Positions 27,099 through 37,853 are shown, counted from the stretch's first letter. The stretch: DNA of 64,000 nt from Herpetosiphon giganteus (GCF_016907925.1 NZ_JAFBCZ010000012.1:62001-126000); one strand, 5' to 3'. Made by a program: numbers and translations. The notes: generated by a model from the sequence alone, not told the origin.

Positions 27099-28907
27099 TT
27101 ATTTCCAGCTATCGTTGCGGGTAACGCTGCCACTGCCGGGCGTGCTAAACGTGCGGTTCGTCCCGCTTTCCCAGGTTACATTGCCTGAGCCATCTTTTTT
27201 GATGTATTTGTATTCGATGGCGGTGTTGGCTGGCAAGTTGATCGTTTTGCTCCAAACTGGGTAGCTTGCTGATGAGAGCAGCACGGCATTGGCGGTATTC
27301 CAGCTGCCAAGCGCCGCAACATTGCCAATCACATACACATTTTGGCCCCAAGTTGTGGTGGCGTTTTCGTTGAAGGTCACCGCAATGGTGCTGCTTGGTG
27401 GCGTGGTTGGCACTGGTGGCGTGGTTGGCACTGGGGTTGGGTTGGTGCCATTGATTTTTGCCCCACCGTGAATTGCCACTGAATCCATCGCTGCCACCGT
27501 GATCGTTGCTTGACCACTGCCATTGACGCTGACGGTTGGGCCTGAACAAACCCCATTGTTGAAATCGCCGTGAATCACATCGCAGTAGGTGCCTGCTGGC
27601 AAGCCAGTTGCAAAGGTGCGGCTTAAGCTATTGCCTTCGCGGTTGATTGCCACAAAGCCCAAGCTACCACGGCTGAACGAGATTTGATTATTGCCATTCG
27701 ACCACCAATTGCTGGTGCTAAATGCGCTGCTAGTGTAGTTGCGGAAGCCAACCATGTTGGCGATGCCGCGCCAGCGATGCTCACAAACCCAGTTGCTGCC
27801 GCCACAATCGGCGGTGTTGCCATTGTAAACATTGCTGCTTGGTGGGCCTTGGTCGCCATTGCTGAAATTGTAGCTCGACATAACTTGGGGATAGCCATAT
27901 GGCCAAGCCAAGGCAAAGACGTTGGCAAGTTCGTAGAGTTTGCCATCTTTGAAGGTTACCACGTTGCCAGCGCCACCATGGCCGCGTTGGTTATCGTGGT
28001 TATCGGTAAAGACCACGGCGCTATCGCTGGCGATAAAGCCCCATGGTGTGCCGAAGTTGCTCATGTTGGCGAGCTTATCGGTTTTGAACATACGGCCAAT
28101 GTTGGTGCTGTATTTGAACTCGGTTACATCGCCGTTGCCGGTGTATTCGCCAGAGGTAATTGGCTCGCCGCCTTGGTCGATTACTTCTTGATAGATGTAA
28201 GGATTGCTGGCGCGGCTCATAATGTTGGCGATGTCGGCGGCGGGCATGTGTTTGGCGGCATCGATGCGGAAGCCAGCCACGCCCAAGCCACGCAGATCAT
28301 TCAGGTAGGCAGCTAACTTGCCGCGTACATAATCTGATTCGGTTTTGAGGTCGGCGAGGTTCACCAACTCACAATTTTGCACTTCCCAACGATCTTGGTA
28401 GTTGCTAATATCGTCGTTGCCATTGCGGCCACAGTGGTGGAAATCTTGGGTCTGATAGTTGCCTGGGTAGTTGTAGCTGCTATAGCTGGTGCCAGCAACG
28501 CCAGTGCCGCTGCCAACGCCAGTCATATGGTTGATCACAGCATCGACATAAATATCTACGCCAACTGCTTTACAGCGGGAAACCATGTTGGCAAACTCGG
28601 CGCGGGTGCCGGAGCGGCTTTGAATTTGATAACTGACTGGTTGATAGCGCGTCCACCATTGTGCGCCTTGGATATGTTCTTGAGGTGGTGAGACTTGAAC
28701 CGCTGCGAAGCCTTTGGGTCCGAGCCAATTTTCGCATTCTTTGGCAATGTCAGTCCATTTCCATTCGAACAAGTGGACGAAAGCCGTGCGTGGTGTCGTT
28801 TGAGCTTGGGTTGCTCGTGGAGCGGTTCCAAGGAAGCCAACCGAGAAGATGATCACAACCAAGACGAACAGTGTCAACCGCGCGATTGCGCGAGTGGTCC
28901 GTGACAT
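27099..28907 (-). CDS. Secreted animal-type alpha-amylase with C-terminal CBM20
   Basis: A 602-residue exported GH13 enzyme that cuts internal alpha-1,4 bonds in starch. A signal peptide (LTLFVLVVIIFSVGFLG...TQAQ) is followed by the catalytic barrel with VDAVINHM, GFRIDAAKHM (nucleophile Asp), YIYQEVIDQGG (acid Glu) and FTDNHDNQRGHGG (third Asp). The FEWKWTDIAKECENWLGPKG and MSSYNF segments resemble animal and Streptomyces amylases, and the Arg, Asn and Arg that bind chloride in those enzymes are all present (GFRID, DNHD, CEHRW). A Pro/Thr linker leads to a CBM20 starch-binding domain. ATG follows AGGAGGG. Confidence 0.95.
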   Translation of the reverse strand: MSRTTRAIARLTLFVLVVIIFSVGFLGTAPRATQAQTTPRTAFVHLFEWKWTDIAKECENWLGPKGFAAVQVSPPQEHIQGAQWWTRYQPVSYQIQSRSGTRAEFANMVSRCKAVGVDIYVDAVINHMTGVGSGTGVAGTSYSSYNYPGNYQTQDFHHCGRNGNDDISNYQDRWEVQNCELVNLADLKTESDYVRGKLAAYLNDLRGLGVAGFRIDAAKHMPAADIANIMSRASNPYIYQEVIDQGGEPITSGEYTGNGDVTEFKYSTNIGRMFKTDKLANMSNFGTPWGFIASDSAVVFTDNHDNQRGHGGAGNVVTFKDGKLYELANVFALAWPYGYPQVMSSYNFSNGDQGPPSSNVYNGNTADCGGSNWVCEHRWRGIANMVGFRNYTSSAFSTSNWWSNGNNQISFSRGSLGFVAINREGNSLSRTFATGLPAGTYCDVIHGDFNNGVCSGPTVSVNGSGQATITVAAMDSVAIHGGAKINGTNPTPVPTTPPVPTTPPSSTIAVTFNENATTTWGQNVYVIGNVAALGSWNTANAVLLSSASYPVWSKTINLPANTAIEYKYIKKDGSGNVTWESGTNRTFSTPGSGSVTRNDSWK

Positions 28908-29180
28908 AAACGACCCTCCTTTGGGACGTGAACGGTTGATCGAGTCAAGGCAGCTGGATGATACTCAGGCCTAGGATGTTCGAGATCACACAGCATCTAC
29001 GGGGAATGAATCAACGGCGATTCATCGAGCCACTATCAATTTGTTTATAGAGCGAACAAAGTTTTAGCCCTAGAAAAATACCGTCGTACAAAGCTGAAAT
29101 GTTAGCTGGCGTTGTAAGCACGATTAGGCAAATGTCCCGATTTGGGCTGGTACTTTTGGTTCGTTCGTTTGTTGGACGAA

Positions 29181-29209
29181 GTATACACAAGCGATTTGGG
29201 CTTGTCAAG
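29181..29209 (-). promoter_or_regulatory. Near-consensus promoter of the alpha-amylase gene
   Basis: On the minus strand TTGACA (29209-29204), a 17-base spacer and TATACT (29186-29181). The transcript would start near 29174, leaving a leader of about 270 bases before the ATG, room for control at RNA level. Repeated CGAAC units follow the -10 (29155-29175) and could be an operator. Confidence 0.8.
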
Positions 29210-29820
29210 CCAAAATTGGGCTAAAAATTTAGCTTTTTAATAATTTAGCTTATTCAGCTCATGGTGCGTCTTTTCATTCAAGGTTATGGTTGTTAATCAA
29301 GGATTGCAGTTCAGCATCAAGTGTTTGTCACCACCCTTCCGTCCCGCCTCAAGGCGGGAGACGCAGGGGTTTTCAGCCCCTGCACCCCAAATATTCATGT
29401 GTTGGAGTGTTGCTGTGCATCTTTACCCCCAAACTTCGTACTCTTCGTGGATCAAACCTTCGCGCTCTTCGCGCTCTTCGCGGTTCCAACCCCTAGCACC
29501 CCATCCCCGATCCCCAACCCCTGATTACTGACCCCTCGCTCACCACCCTCTGTTGCCAACCCCAATGATTTTCCGAGAGCCAAGAGCCTTCTCCCCTTCG
29601 TGTTCTTCGTGCTCTTCGTGGTTCCCGTTTATCCGGCCCCCAGCACCCGATCCCCGATCGCCAACCCCTAGCAGATTGTTGAGGCATTTTGTGACAATTG
29701 CCACAAAATAAGCAAAATGGTTGGCATTGGGGATAAAAACATGGCTAGGCTAATGCGAGCTAAGGCGATTTCTGCCCGTTACAAAGGGATTGAGCCTATT
29801 CTTGACTAATGTTAACAAGT

Positions 29821-29849
29821 TTGACAAGAGCATAGCCATCCTTTATACT
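29821..29849 (+). promoter_or_regulatory. Near-consensus promoter of the ATP synthase operon
   Basis: TTGACA (29821-29826), a 17-base spacer, TATACT (29844-29849). The start would be near 29856, about 110 bases before the atpB start. Confidence 0.85.
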
Positions 29850-29966
29850 TGAGAATGTGCAAAAAAGCACAAAATCCCAACAGTCGTGAAAGTTGTATTG
29901 CCCAGCGTTGTGCAGAGCCAGCAGTGTACCGCTTTACGATGGGCCTATAAACGCGGAGGGATCGCC

Positions 29967-30947
29967 TTGTCCACAAAACAAAAGGTAATTATAGCGGTCG
30001 CAATTACCGCAGTGATTGGGATTGCTTTGCGCATATTCCTGCCTGTTGGTACGCCGCTGGTATCGGTGCGAGCCGAAGAACTGTTCCACATTGGTGGTTA
30101 TACGATCACGAACTCGCTGTTGCTCACTTGGATAGTGATGGCACTCTTGATCGTGCTTGCGGTCGTTGGCACAAGCAAATTGCGCAGTGGCAACGCTGAA
30201 GCTTTGAAGCAACCACGTGGTTTGCAGAACGCTTTGGAATATGCGGTTGAAATGTTCTACAACACCATGCAAGGGGTCAGCCCCAAATTTGCAGGGCGTT
30301 TCTTTGTAATCGTTGCAACCATCTTCTTCTTAGTTCTGCCATCAAACTGGTTTGGTTTGATTCCAGGTGTCGGCTCAATTGGGTTGTGCTATAGCCACAG
30401 TGCCGAGCATGCCGCCGCTCCAAACTATGTTGCAACCGCTGGCATCAGCACCGATACTGCTGCGCCAGTGCTGGCTGCTGCTGCTGAAGGTGGCAAATAC
30501 ACCCACAACTGCCCAAGTGGCACGGCCTTCCACCCATTCTTGCGCCCAGGGAGCGCCGACTTGAACATGACCTTGGCTTTGGCCTTGATCTCGTTCGCGG
30601 TGACTGAATTCTGGGGCTTCCGCTCGTTGGGCTTTGGCTACTTAGGCAAGTTCTTCAACTTCCGCGGTGGCTTGATTCAAGCTGCGGTCGGGATCATCGA
30701 ATTGATTTCGGAATTTGCGCGGATTGTCTCGTTTGCCTTCCGGCTTTTCGGCAACATCTTTGCCGGTGAAGTTGTGCTCTTGGTAATGGCATTCCTGTTC
30801 CCAACCTTGCTATCTCTGCCATTCTACGGCCTCGAACTCTTCGTCGGCTTGATTCAAGCCTTTGTGTTCGCGATGTTGACGATGGCATTTATCGATATGG
30901 CTGCTGAATCGCACGGCGATCATGGCCACGAAGAACACGCGCACTAA
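29967..30947 (+). CDS. atpB: ATP synthase F0 subunit a
   Basis: A 326-residue membrane protein forming the proton half-channels. The essential arginine stands in RIVSFAFRLFGNIFAGEV near the C-terminal third. TTG at 29967 is taken as start because GGAGGG lies six bases before it and the first membrane helix follows (KVIIAVAITAVIGIALRIF); a GTG at 29886 lacks a site. Two features are unusual: an inserted loop of about 50 residues with two cysteines (from GLCYSHSAEHAAAP to THNCPSG) between membrane helices, and a histidine-rich C-terminal tail (SHGDHGHEEHAH). First gene of atpBEFHAGDC; no atpI is seen. Confidence 0.95.
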   Translation: MSTKQKVIIAVAITAVIGIALRIFLPVGTPLVSVRAEELFHIGGYTITNSLLLTWIVMALLIVLAVVGTSKLRSGNAEALKQPRGLQNALEYAVEMFYNTMQGVSPKFAGRFFVIVATIFFLVLPSNWFGLIPGVGSIGLCYSHSAEHAAAPNYVATAGISTDTAAPVLAAAAEGGKYTHNCPSGTAFHPFLRPGSADLNMTLALALISFAVTEFWGFRSLGFGYLGKFFNFRGGLIQAAVGIIELISEFARIVSFAFRLFGNIFAGEVVLLVMAFLFPTLLSLPFYGLELFVGLIQAFVFAMLTMAFIDMAAESHGDHGHEEHAH

Positions 30948-31033
30948 GCGCTTGATCGACGCAAACTAACGGTTTGATCATACACTTTTCTTTTGACTAC
31001 TTATTGACACTCAGTTTTTGGAGGATTCAGCTC

Positions 31034-31267
31034 ATGACCGATGAAGGTGTACGCCTGATTGCAGCGGCCTTGGCTATTGCTTTATCGACCCTCGGCCCTG
31101 GTATTGGTATTGGGATGTTGGTATCGGGCGCATTGCAGTCAATTGCTCGCAACCCTGAAACCGAAGGCACGATCCGCACCAATATGTTCGTCGGTATCGC
31201 TTTGACAGAAGGTCTCGCGATCTTCGGTCTGGTTATTTCGTTGTTGATTGGTTTCAACGTTATCTAA
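31034..31267 (+). CDS. atpE: ATP synthase F0 subunit c
   Basis: A 77-residue hairpin of two membrane helices joined by the ARNPE loop, forming the rotor ring. The ion-carrying carboxylate is Glu59 in ALTEGLAIFG. The residue equivalent to the sodium-binding Gln in GPGxGQG is isoleucine (GPGIGIG), so proton rather than sodium coupling is inferred. The ATG at 31034 follows GGAGGA; an earlier in-frame start would add a non-conserved 20-residue leader. Confidence 0.96.
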   Translation: MTDEGVRLIAAALAIALSTLGPGIGIGMLVSGALQSIARNPETEGTIRTNMFVGIALTEGLAIFGLVISLLIGFNVI

Positions 31268-31358
31268 GAACCAACCGCCGACGAACGACGATTCAATGAC
31301 ACTATTCCTGCAAGCGCCATGCACCTAGTGGCGTGGCGCTCTTGCTAAGGGGGATGTA

Positions 31359-31853
31359 ATGGATAAGCTTGGGGTCGATCTCCCACTGCTACTCTCACAA
31401 ATTGTCAACTTCTCATTGTTGGCGATTTTGTTGAATATGTTTCTCTACAAACCAATTTTGAATGCCCTGCAAGCTCGCTCAGAACGCATTCGCGAGAGCT
31501 TGGATAACGCTGAAAAAGTGAAGCAACAATTGGCCCGCGTTGATGCCGACTACGATGCGAAGCTGCAAGAAGCTCGCCGTGAAGGTCAAACCATCATCAG
31601 CCAAGCCCAAGAACGCGCTCGGGCGCAAGAAGCCGAATTGTTGGTTGTTGCTCGCAATAACGCTGCCAAAATTGAAGAAGAAGCCCGTAACAAAGCTGAA
31701 CAAGATCGCCAACAAATGTTGCGCGGCTTGCAAGGCCAATTGGCTTCTTTGGTTACCGAAACCGCCAGCAATGTGCTTGGTCGCGAACTGCAAACTAAAG
31801 GTCACGACGAGTTGATCAATAAATCAATTGACCAACTTGGGAGGCTGAACTAA
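31359..31853 (+). CDS. atpF: ATP synthase F0 subunit b
   Basis: A 164-residue stator protein: one N-terminal membrane helix (LLLSQIVNFSLLAILLNMFLY) and a long charged helix rich in Ala, Glu, Arg and Gln that pairs with a second copy. The motif YKPILNAL after the helix is typical. It overlaps atpH by one base (TAATG), so the stator pair is translationally coupled. No b' gene is present, so a b homodimer is expected. Confidence 0.95.
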   Translation: MDKLGVDLPLLLSQIVNFSLLAILLNMFLYKPILNALQARSERIRESLDNAEKVKQQLARVDADYDAKLQEARREGQTIISQAQERARAQEAELLVVARNNAAKIEEEARNKAEQDRQQMLRGLQGQLASLVTETASNVLGRELQTKGHDELINKSIDQLGRLN

Positions 31854-32209
31854 TGAGCAGCCGCGAACCCGCAAGCTACGCCCGCGCTGTCTATGATTCA
31901 CTCGTTGCAGCGCTCAAAGCCGAAGGCCAAGAAGATCTCTTGTCAAACGTGCTGGATGAGTTGGTGCAGTTGGCGCGTTCGGGCGGCCCAACCGCGGCTG
32001 AAGTTACAAGTGCCGTAGAACTGAGCGCTGAACAACGCACCAAGATCGCCAACGATCTCAAGGCGCGTTATGGCGCATTGCTCGACATCACCTACAACGT
32101 CGATCCAGAAATTCTGGGCGGCTTGTTGGTGCGTGTTGGCGATAAGGTGCTTGATTCAACTCTCCGCCAACGCCTCAACGCAGTCCAACGCAATATGATG
32201 GCCGGTTAA
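31853..32209 (+). CDS. atpH: ATP synthase F1 subunit delta, unusually short
   Basis: A 118-residue protein; delta is usually about 175-185. The N-terminal YARAVYDSLVAAL helix and the C-terminal VDPEILGGLLVRVGDKVLDSTLRQRL, which binds subunit b, are both intact, but about 55-60 residues of the central part of the N-terminal helical bundle that binds alpha are absent. The frame is continuous and coupled to atpF, so this is a shortened protein and not a broken gene. Confidence 0.9.
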   Translation: MSSREPASYARAVYDSLVAALKAEGQEDLLSNVLDELVQLARSGGPTAAEVTSAVELSAEQRTKIANDLKARYGALLDITYNVDPEILGGLLVRVGDKVLDSTLRQRLNAVQRNMMAG

Positions 32210-32220
32210 CTGTGAGAAGT

Positions 32221-32240
32221 GATGAAGCACCAGCTTCATC
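32221..32240 (+). other. Hairpin between atpH and atpA
   Basis: GATGAAGC, loop ACCA, GCTTCATC: a perfect 8-bp stem 29 bases before the atpA start, with no T-run. It could protect or process the operon mRNA and tune the ratio of F0 to F1 subunits. Confidence 0.5.
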
Positions 32241-32268
32241 CTTCATACTTCGATCATAGAGGCAAACA

Positions 32269-33822
32269 ATGGCTGTAACAGCAGAAGATATTCTTAGTCG
32301 TCTTAAAGCCAGCGTTCAGCAACCACTCAGCGCTGACCCAACTGCGGTCAACGTCGGGACGGTTGCCAGCGTTGGCGACGGCGTAGCGCGGATCTCAGGT
32401 CTGCGTGATGTTATGGCTTCGGAGTTGCTTGAATTCAAGCAAACGAAGTCAGGCGAAACCGTCATGGGCATCGCGCTGAACTTGGAAAAAGATAACGTCG
32501 CTGCCGTTATTTTGGGCGATTATCTCGAAATTGAAGAAGGCGACTTGGTACGCTCAACTGGCAAGATTATTTCAGTGCCAGTTGGTCAAGAGTTGCTTGG
32601 CCGCGTCGTTGACCCACTGGGCCGCCCACTCGATGGCAAAGGCCCAATCAGCGCAACCAAAACCCGCGAAGTCGAACGGATTGCCCCCGGGGTGATCGAG
32701 CGTAAATCGGTTAGCCAACCAGTGCAAACTGGGATTTTGGCGATCGATGCCTTGATTCCAATCGGGCGTGGTCAACGTGAGTTGATCATCGGCGACCGCC
32801 AAACTGGTAAGACCGCGATCGCAATCGATACGATCATCAACCAACGCGGGCAAGGCATGGTGTGTGTGTATGTCGCTATCGGCCAAAAGCGCTCGAAAGT
32901 GGCTCAAACCATCACCACACTTGAGCAAAATGGCGCGATGGATTACACCATCGTGGTCAATGCTTCAGCCTCAGAATCAGCAGCATTGCAATACATCGCC
33001 CCATACTCAGGCTGTGCCATCGCTGAAGAAGTGATGGAAGGCGGCGTGACGGTCGATGGCGCATTGGTCAAAGATGCCTTGATCATCTATGACGATTTGT
33101 CGAAGCATGCTGTGGCCTATCGCCAAGTGTCGTTGTTGCTGCGCCGCCCTCCAGGCCGCGAAGCCTACCCTGGCGACGTGTTCTACTTGCACTCACGCTT
33201 GTTGGAACGGGCTGCTCGTTTGAGCGAAGCCAATGGCGGCGGTTCGATTACGGCCTTGCCAATCATCGAAACCCAAGCTAACGACGTTTCGGCCTACATT
33301 CCTACCAACGTGATTTCGATCACCGACGGTCAAATCTTCTTGGAATCGGACTTGTTCTATGCTGGCCAACGCCCAGCCTTGAACGTGGGTATTTCGGTGA
33401 GCCGCGTCGGTTCATCGGCCCAAACCAAAGCCATGAAGACCGTTGCTGGTAAGATGAAGCTCGAATTGGCTCAGTTCCGCGAATTGGCAGCCTTTGCGAT
33501 GTTTGCCTCCGACTTGGATGCAGGCACCAAGGCCCAAATTGAACGCGGTCAACGCCTTTCGGAATTGCTCAAGCAACCACAATACCAACCAATCTCCTTG
33601 GAAGACCAAGTGATTATTCTGTGGGTTGCTGGAAACGGCTTCTTGGATGATGTTCCAGTTGCTCGGATCAACGACTTCAAGCGCGATTTCTGGCAGTTTA
33701 TCCACAGCAGCTATGCTGAGGTTGGCCGCACTATCGCTAGCGATAAAGTCTTGAGCGAAGCAACCATCGCCAACTTACGCAAAGCCGTGACCGAATTCAA
33801 GCAAACGGCGAGTTATAAATAG
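32269..33822 (+). CDS. atpA: ATP synthase F1 subunit alpha
   Basis: A 517-residue non-catalytic nucleotide-binding subunit. It has the Walker [14 protein letters not shown] near residue 171, the [22 protein letters not shown] region and the [22 protein letters not shown] signature. Length is normal. It forms the alpha3beta3 head with atpD. A hairpin lies upstream and a G-rich run directly after its stop. Confidence 0.98.
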   Translation: MAVTAEDILSRLKASVQQPLSADPTAVNVGTVASVGDGVARISGLRDVMASELLEFKQTKSGETVMGIALNLEKDNVAAVILGDYLEIEEGDLVRSTGKIISVPVGQELLGRVVDPLGRPLDGKGPISATKTREVERIAPGVIERKSVSQPVQTGILAIDALIPIGRGQRELIIGDRQTGKTAIAIDTIINQRGQGMVCVYVAIGQKRSKVAQTITTLEQNGAMDYTIVVNASASESAALQYIAPYSGCAIAEEVMEGGVTVDGALVKDALIIYDDLSKHAVAYRQVSLLLRRPPGREAYPGDVFYLHSRLLERAARLSEANGGGSITALPIIETQANDVSAYIPTNVISITDGQIFLESDLFYAGQRPALNVGISVSRVGSSAQTKAMKTVAGKMKLELAQFRELAAFAMFASDLDAGTKAQIERGQRLSELLKQPQYQPISLEDQVIILWVAGNGFLDDVPVARINDFKRDFWQFIHSSYAEVGRTIASDKVLSEATIANLRKAVTEFKQTASYK

Positions 33823-33825
33823 ATA

Positions 33826-33850
33826 GGGGTTAGGGGCTGGGGGTCAGGGG
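33826..33850 (+). other. G-quadruplex motif after atpA
   Basis: Four G-runs (4, 4, 5 and 4) separated by TTA, CT and TCA start 4 bases after the atpA stop, on the mRNA-like strand. This is a canonical intramolecular quadruplex pattern within the atp operon, 55 bases before atpG. It belongs to the G-rich dispersed repeat family of the window. Confidence 0.6.
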
Positions 33851-33904
33851 TCAGTTAAACCTTGATCCCGCCCTTGCCTCAATCTCTTTCTTTACGAGGA
33901 TTTT

Positions 33905-34792
33905 ATGGCTTCAGCACGAGAAATTCGGCGGCGGATCAAGAGTGTCAAGAACACTGGCAAAATCACCAAAGCGATGGAGCTAGTGTCGGCCTCGAAGATG
34001 CGTCGCGCTCAACGAAACGTGCTTGCAACCCGTCCGTATGCCGACCGCCTGTATGATGTTATGGGCGAGTTGACCATGCGTTCGATGGGTGGCAGCTCGA
34101 AACACCCGTTGTTGCAGCCGCATCCCACAGTAACTCGTGTTGCGTTGATTTTGATCACGCCCGACCGTGGGCTGTGCGGTGCGCTTAATTCAAACTTGAC
34201 GCGTGCAGCGGCTCGCTTTATCACAGATCAAAAAAGCCAAGGTCGTAGTGTTTCAGTCATCGCTGTCGGCAAAAAAGGTCGCGATTTCATCTTGCGGGCT
34301 GGTCAAAAGCTCGATTCTGAAATTATTGGTTTGGGCGATGCGCCACCGTTGGTGGATGTCTTGCCTGCTGCCACAACCGCGATCAATGGCTATAGCCCCG
34401 ATGCGAATGGCAACTATGCCTACGATGAAGTCTACTTGCTTTGCGCTGAGTTCGTAAACACCTTGGTCCAACGGCCAAAATTGCGCCGTTTCTTGCCAGT
34501 CGAAGCCCCAGGCAACGCAGGTGCAACCAAGGTCGATTACTCATACGAACCAAGCCAAGAAGATGTGCTTGACCAATTATTGCCACGCTTCATTGAAGTG
34601 CAGCTCTACCAAGCCATCCTTGAATCAATTGCAAGTGAACATTCGGCCCGGATGATGGCCATGCGCAATGCCAACGACAATGCCAAAGAGTTGGTGCGCG
34701 ACTTGACCCTGACCTATAACAAGGCTCGGCAAGCAGCCATTACCACTGAGATTAGCGAAATCGCCGCTGGTGCAACAGCGCTCAACCAATAA
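33905..34792 (+). CDS. atpG: ATP synthase F1 subunit gamma
   Basis: A 295-residue central shaft. The N-terminal [28 protein letters not shown] and the C-terminal [20 protein letters not shown] helices that form the coiled-coil rotor are well conserved, with the Rossmann-like middle domain ([11 protein letters not shown]) between. ATG follows GAGGA. It lies 82 bases after atpA, separated by the G-rich motif. Confidence 0.97.
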   Translation: MASAREIRRRIKSVKNTGKITKAMELVSASKMRRAQRNVLATRPYADRLYDVMGELTMRSMGGSSKHPLLQPHPTVTRVALILITPDRGLCGALNSNLTRAAARFITDQKSQGRSVSVIAVGKKGRDFILRAGQKLDSEIIGLGDAPPLVDVLPAATTAINGYSPDANGNYAYDEVYLLCAEFVNTLVQRPKLRRFLPVEAPGNAGATKVDYSYEPSQEDVLDQLLPRFIEVQLYQAILESIASEHSARMMAMRNANDNAKELVRDLTLTYNKARQAAITTEISEIAAGATALNQ

Positions 34793-34800
34793 TCAGCTAG

Positions 34801-36252
<1,452 letters not shown>

Positions 36253-36274
36253 GCGATCAATGATTATGCGACCC

Positions 36275-36318
36275 TGCGCCGGCTGGAACGGGCATTATAC
36301 CCGCCCCATTCCGGCGCA
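36275..36318. other. Hairpin between atpD and atpC
   Basis: TGCGCCGG and CCGGCGCA form an 8-bp outer stem enclosing an imperfect inner stem (GGAACGGG / CCCATTCC). No T-run follows on the plus strand, so it probably attenuates or stabilises rather than fully terminates transcription ahead of atpC. Confidence 0.5.
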
Positions 36319-36343
36319 TTGTCTATAATCGCTGTGAGGATGT

Positions 36344-36757
36344 ATGCCACTCCAATTGGAAATCGTCACCGCTGAGCGCGTGGTTCTTTCCGAAGAAGTC
36401 GATATGGTTAGCGCGCCTTCGTATGAAGGTCGGGTGGGGATTTTGCCCCGCCACGAGCCATTATTGACTGTCTTGCAACCAGGCGAATTGCACTATGTGA
36501 AAAATGGTGTTAGCATGCCCTACGCCATCAGCGGCGGCTTCATGGAAGTCTTGCCAGATCGGGTAACGATTTTGGCCGATACCGCTGAACGCGCTGATGA
36601 AATCGATGAAGCTCGGGCTGAACAAGCACGCGCCAAAGCTGAACAGGCTGTGCGCGATCGTCAAGGCGCTGTCGATGTTGCTCAGGCCGAAATTGCCCTG
36701 CGCCGCGCTACAGTGCGCTTGCAAGTTGCCAAACTGCGCCGCAATCGTCAACAGTAG
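36344..36757 (+). CDS. atpC: ATP synthase F1 subunit epsilon
   Basis: A 137-residue subunit: N-terminal beta sandwich (MPLQLEIVTAERVVLSEEVDMVSAPS..GRVGILPRHEPLLT) and a C-terminal two-helix part rich in Ala, Arg and Gln, which in bacteria can inhibit ATP hydrolysis. It is the last gene of the operon, separated from atpD by a strong hairpin that may lower its output. Confidence 0.96.
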   Translation: MPLQLEIVTAERVVLSEEVDMVSAPSYEGRVGILPRHEPLLTVLQPGELHYVKNGVSMPYAISGGFMEVLPDRVTILADTAERADEIDEARAEQARAKAEQAVRDRQGAVDVAQAEIALRRATVRLQVAKLRRNRQQ

Positions 36758-36769
36758 TAAACATGAGTT

Positions 36770-36830
36770 GAAAGAACATCAGCTAGCACCCATGGCATGC
36801 AAACCAGTGGTAATCGCTCGGTGTTCTTTC
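36770..36830 (+). terminator. Possible terminator of the ATP synthase operon
   Basis: GAAAGAACA and TGTTCTTTC form a 9-bp stem around a 43-base loop, followed by TTCGTTTGG. The loop is long and the T-run weak, so read-through into mreB is quite possible. Confidence 0.35.
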
Positions 36831-36851
36831 TTCGTTTGGAATAACTAAGGT

Positions 36852-37853
36852 ATGGCACGAAAACTTGGGATTGACCTAGGCACGGCCAATGTGCTTGTCT
36901 ACATCAAGGGCAAAGGAATTGCCTTGTCCGAGCCGTCGGTGGTGGCGCTCTCGCGCAAAACCAATAAGATTCGCGCAGTTGGCGCTGATGCCCTCGCGAT
37001 GCTTGGCCGTGAACCAGAAAGCGTTGAGGTGATTCGCCCAATGCTTAACGGGGTTATCGCCGATTATGAAACCACCAAGGCGATGTTAGAGCACTTTATT
37101 GATAAAACCCGTGGCTTTGGCAAGCCCGATGTGATGATCTGTATTCCGGCTGGCGTAACCACCGTCGAGATGCGGGCCGTGCGTGATGCTGCGCGTAAAG
37201 CTGGCGCTCGCCGCGCTTATTTGATTCGTGAGCCACTTGCTGCTGCGATTGGCGCGAATATTCCGGTGGCCCAACCATCGGGCAACTTGATTATTGATAT
37301 TGGTGGTGGTACAACTGAAGTTGCCGTGATTTCGCTCAACGATATTGTGGTGAGCAATTCGGTACGGGTTGGTGGCAATAAGTTCGATGAAGCCATCGCC
37401 GCCTATATTAAACGTAAATATAATATGATGATCGGCGAACGGACTGCTGAAAGTATTAAAATTGAAATTGGTTCAGCCTTGCCGCTTGACCGCCCATTGA
37501 CCATGCAAGTGCGTGGCCGCGACCAAGTTGCGGGCTTGCCGCGCACAATCGAGGTCGATTCCAACGAAATTACCGATGCAATTCAAGAGCCACTTGAAGC
37601 AATTATTAGTGCCGTGCGCTCGGTCTTGGTCGAAACGCCACCAGAATTATCATCGGATATTATTGATAAAGGCATGGTGATGACCGGCGGTGGCTCGATG
37701 CTGCGCCGGATCAACGAATTGCTGACCGAAGTAACTGGCGTGCCTTGTTATGTTGCCGACCAGCCCGCCAACTGCGTGGCCATCGGCACAGGTCTTGCCC
37801 TAGAAAATCTTGAGATTCTCCGCGAAAGTTTGTCGGGGAGTGATATAAATTAG
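36852..37853 (+). CDS. mreB: Rod-shape protein MreB
   Basis: A 333-residue actin-like protein. The phosphate-1 loop [12 protein letters not shown], the phosphate-2 region [16 protein letters not shown] and the adenosine motif [17 protein letters not shown] are clear. MreB polymers beneath the membrane guide lateral cell-wall synthesis, which suits a filament of rod-shaped cells. No mreC or mreD follows. It starts 94 bases after atpC and its stop is followed by a G-rich repeat. Confidence 0.96.
   Translation: MARKLGIDLGTANVLVYIKGKGIALSEPSVVALSRKTNKIRAVGADALAMLGREPESVEVIRPMLNGVIADYETTKAMLEHFIDKTRGFGKPDVMICIPAGVTTVEMRAVRDAARKAGARRAYLIREPLAAAIGANIPVAQPSGNLIIDIGGGTTEVAVISLNDIVVSNSVRVGGNKFDEAIAAYIKRKYNMMIGERTAESIKIEIGSALPLDRPLTMQVRGRDQVAGLPRTIEVDSNEITDAIQEPLEAIISAVRSVLVETPPELSSDIIDKGMVMTGGGSMLRRINELLTEVTGVPCYVADQPANCVAIGTGLALENLEILRESLSGSDIN

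Larger units (their letters stand above)
28908..29966. other. Long divergent intergenic region
   Basis: About 1060 bases between the amylase and atp operons. It holds a strong promoter for each side (29181-29209 leftward, 29821-29849 rightward), a 270-base amylase leader, a small hairpin CCCGCCTCAAGGCGGG (29342-29357), and between 29430 and 29680 a dense patch of dispersed repeats: CTTCGCGCTCTTCGCGG and CTTCGTGTTCTTCGTGC-type units and CCCCGATCCCCAACCCC-type units. No open frame in it has a ribosome binding site and family resemblance. Confidence 0.7.

Noticed and set aside
28695-28904. Open frames on the plus strand inside the amylase gene
   Set aside because: They overlap the signal peptide and conserved barrel on the other strand and lack start signals.
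31853-32209. Short atpH as a frameshifted pseudogene
   Set aside because: The frame is continuous, coupled to atpF by TAATG, and both conserved ends are intact in the same frame.
36324-36329. TATAAT upstream of atpC as a separate promoter
   Set aside because: The bases 17 upstream are CCGCCC, no extended TG is present, and the box partly follows a hairpin; atpC has a good GAGG site and can be read from the operon promoter.
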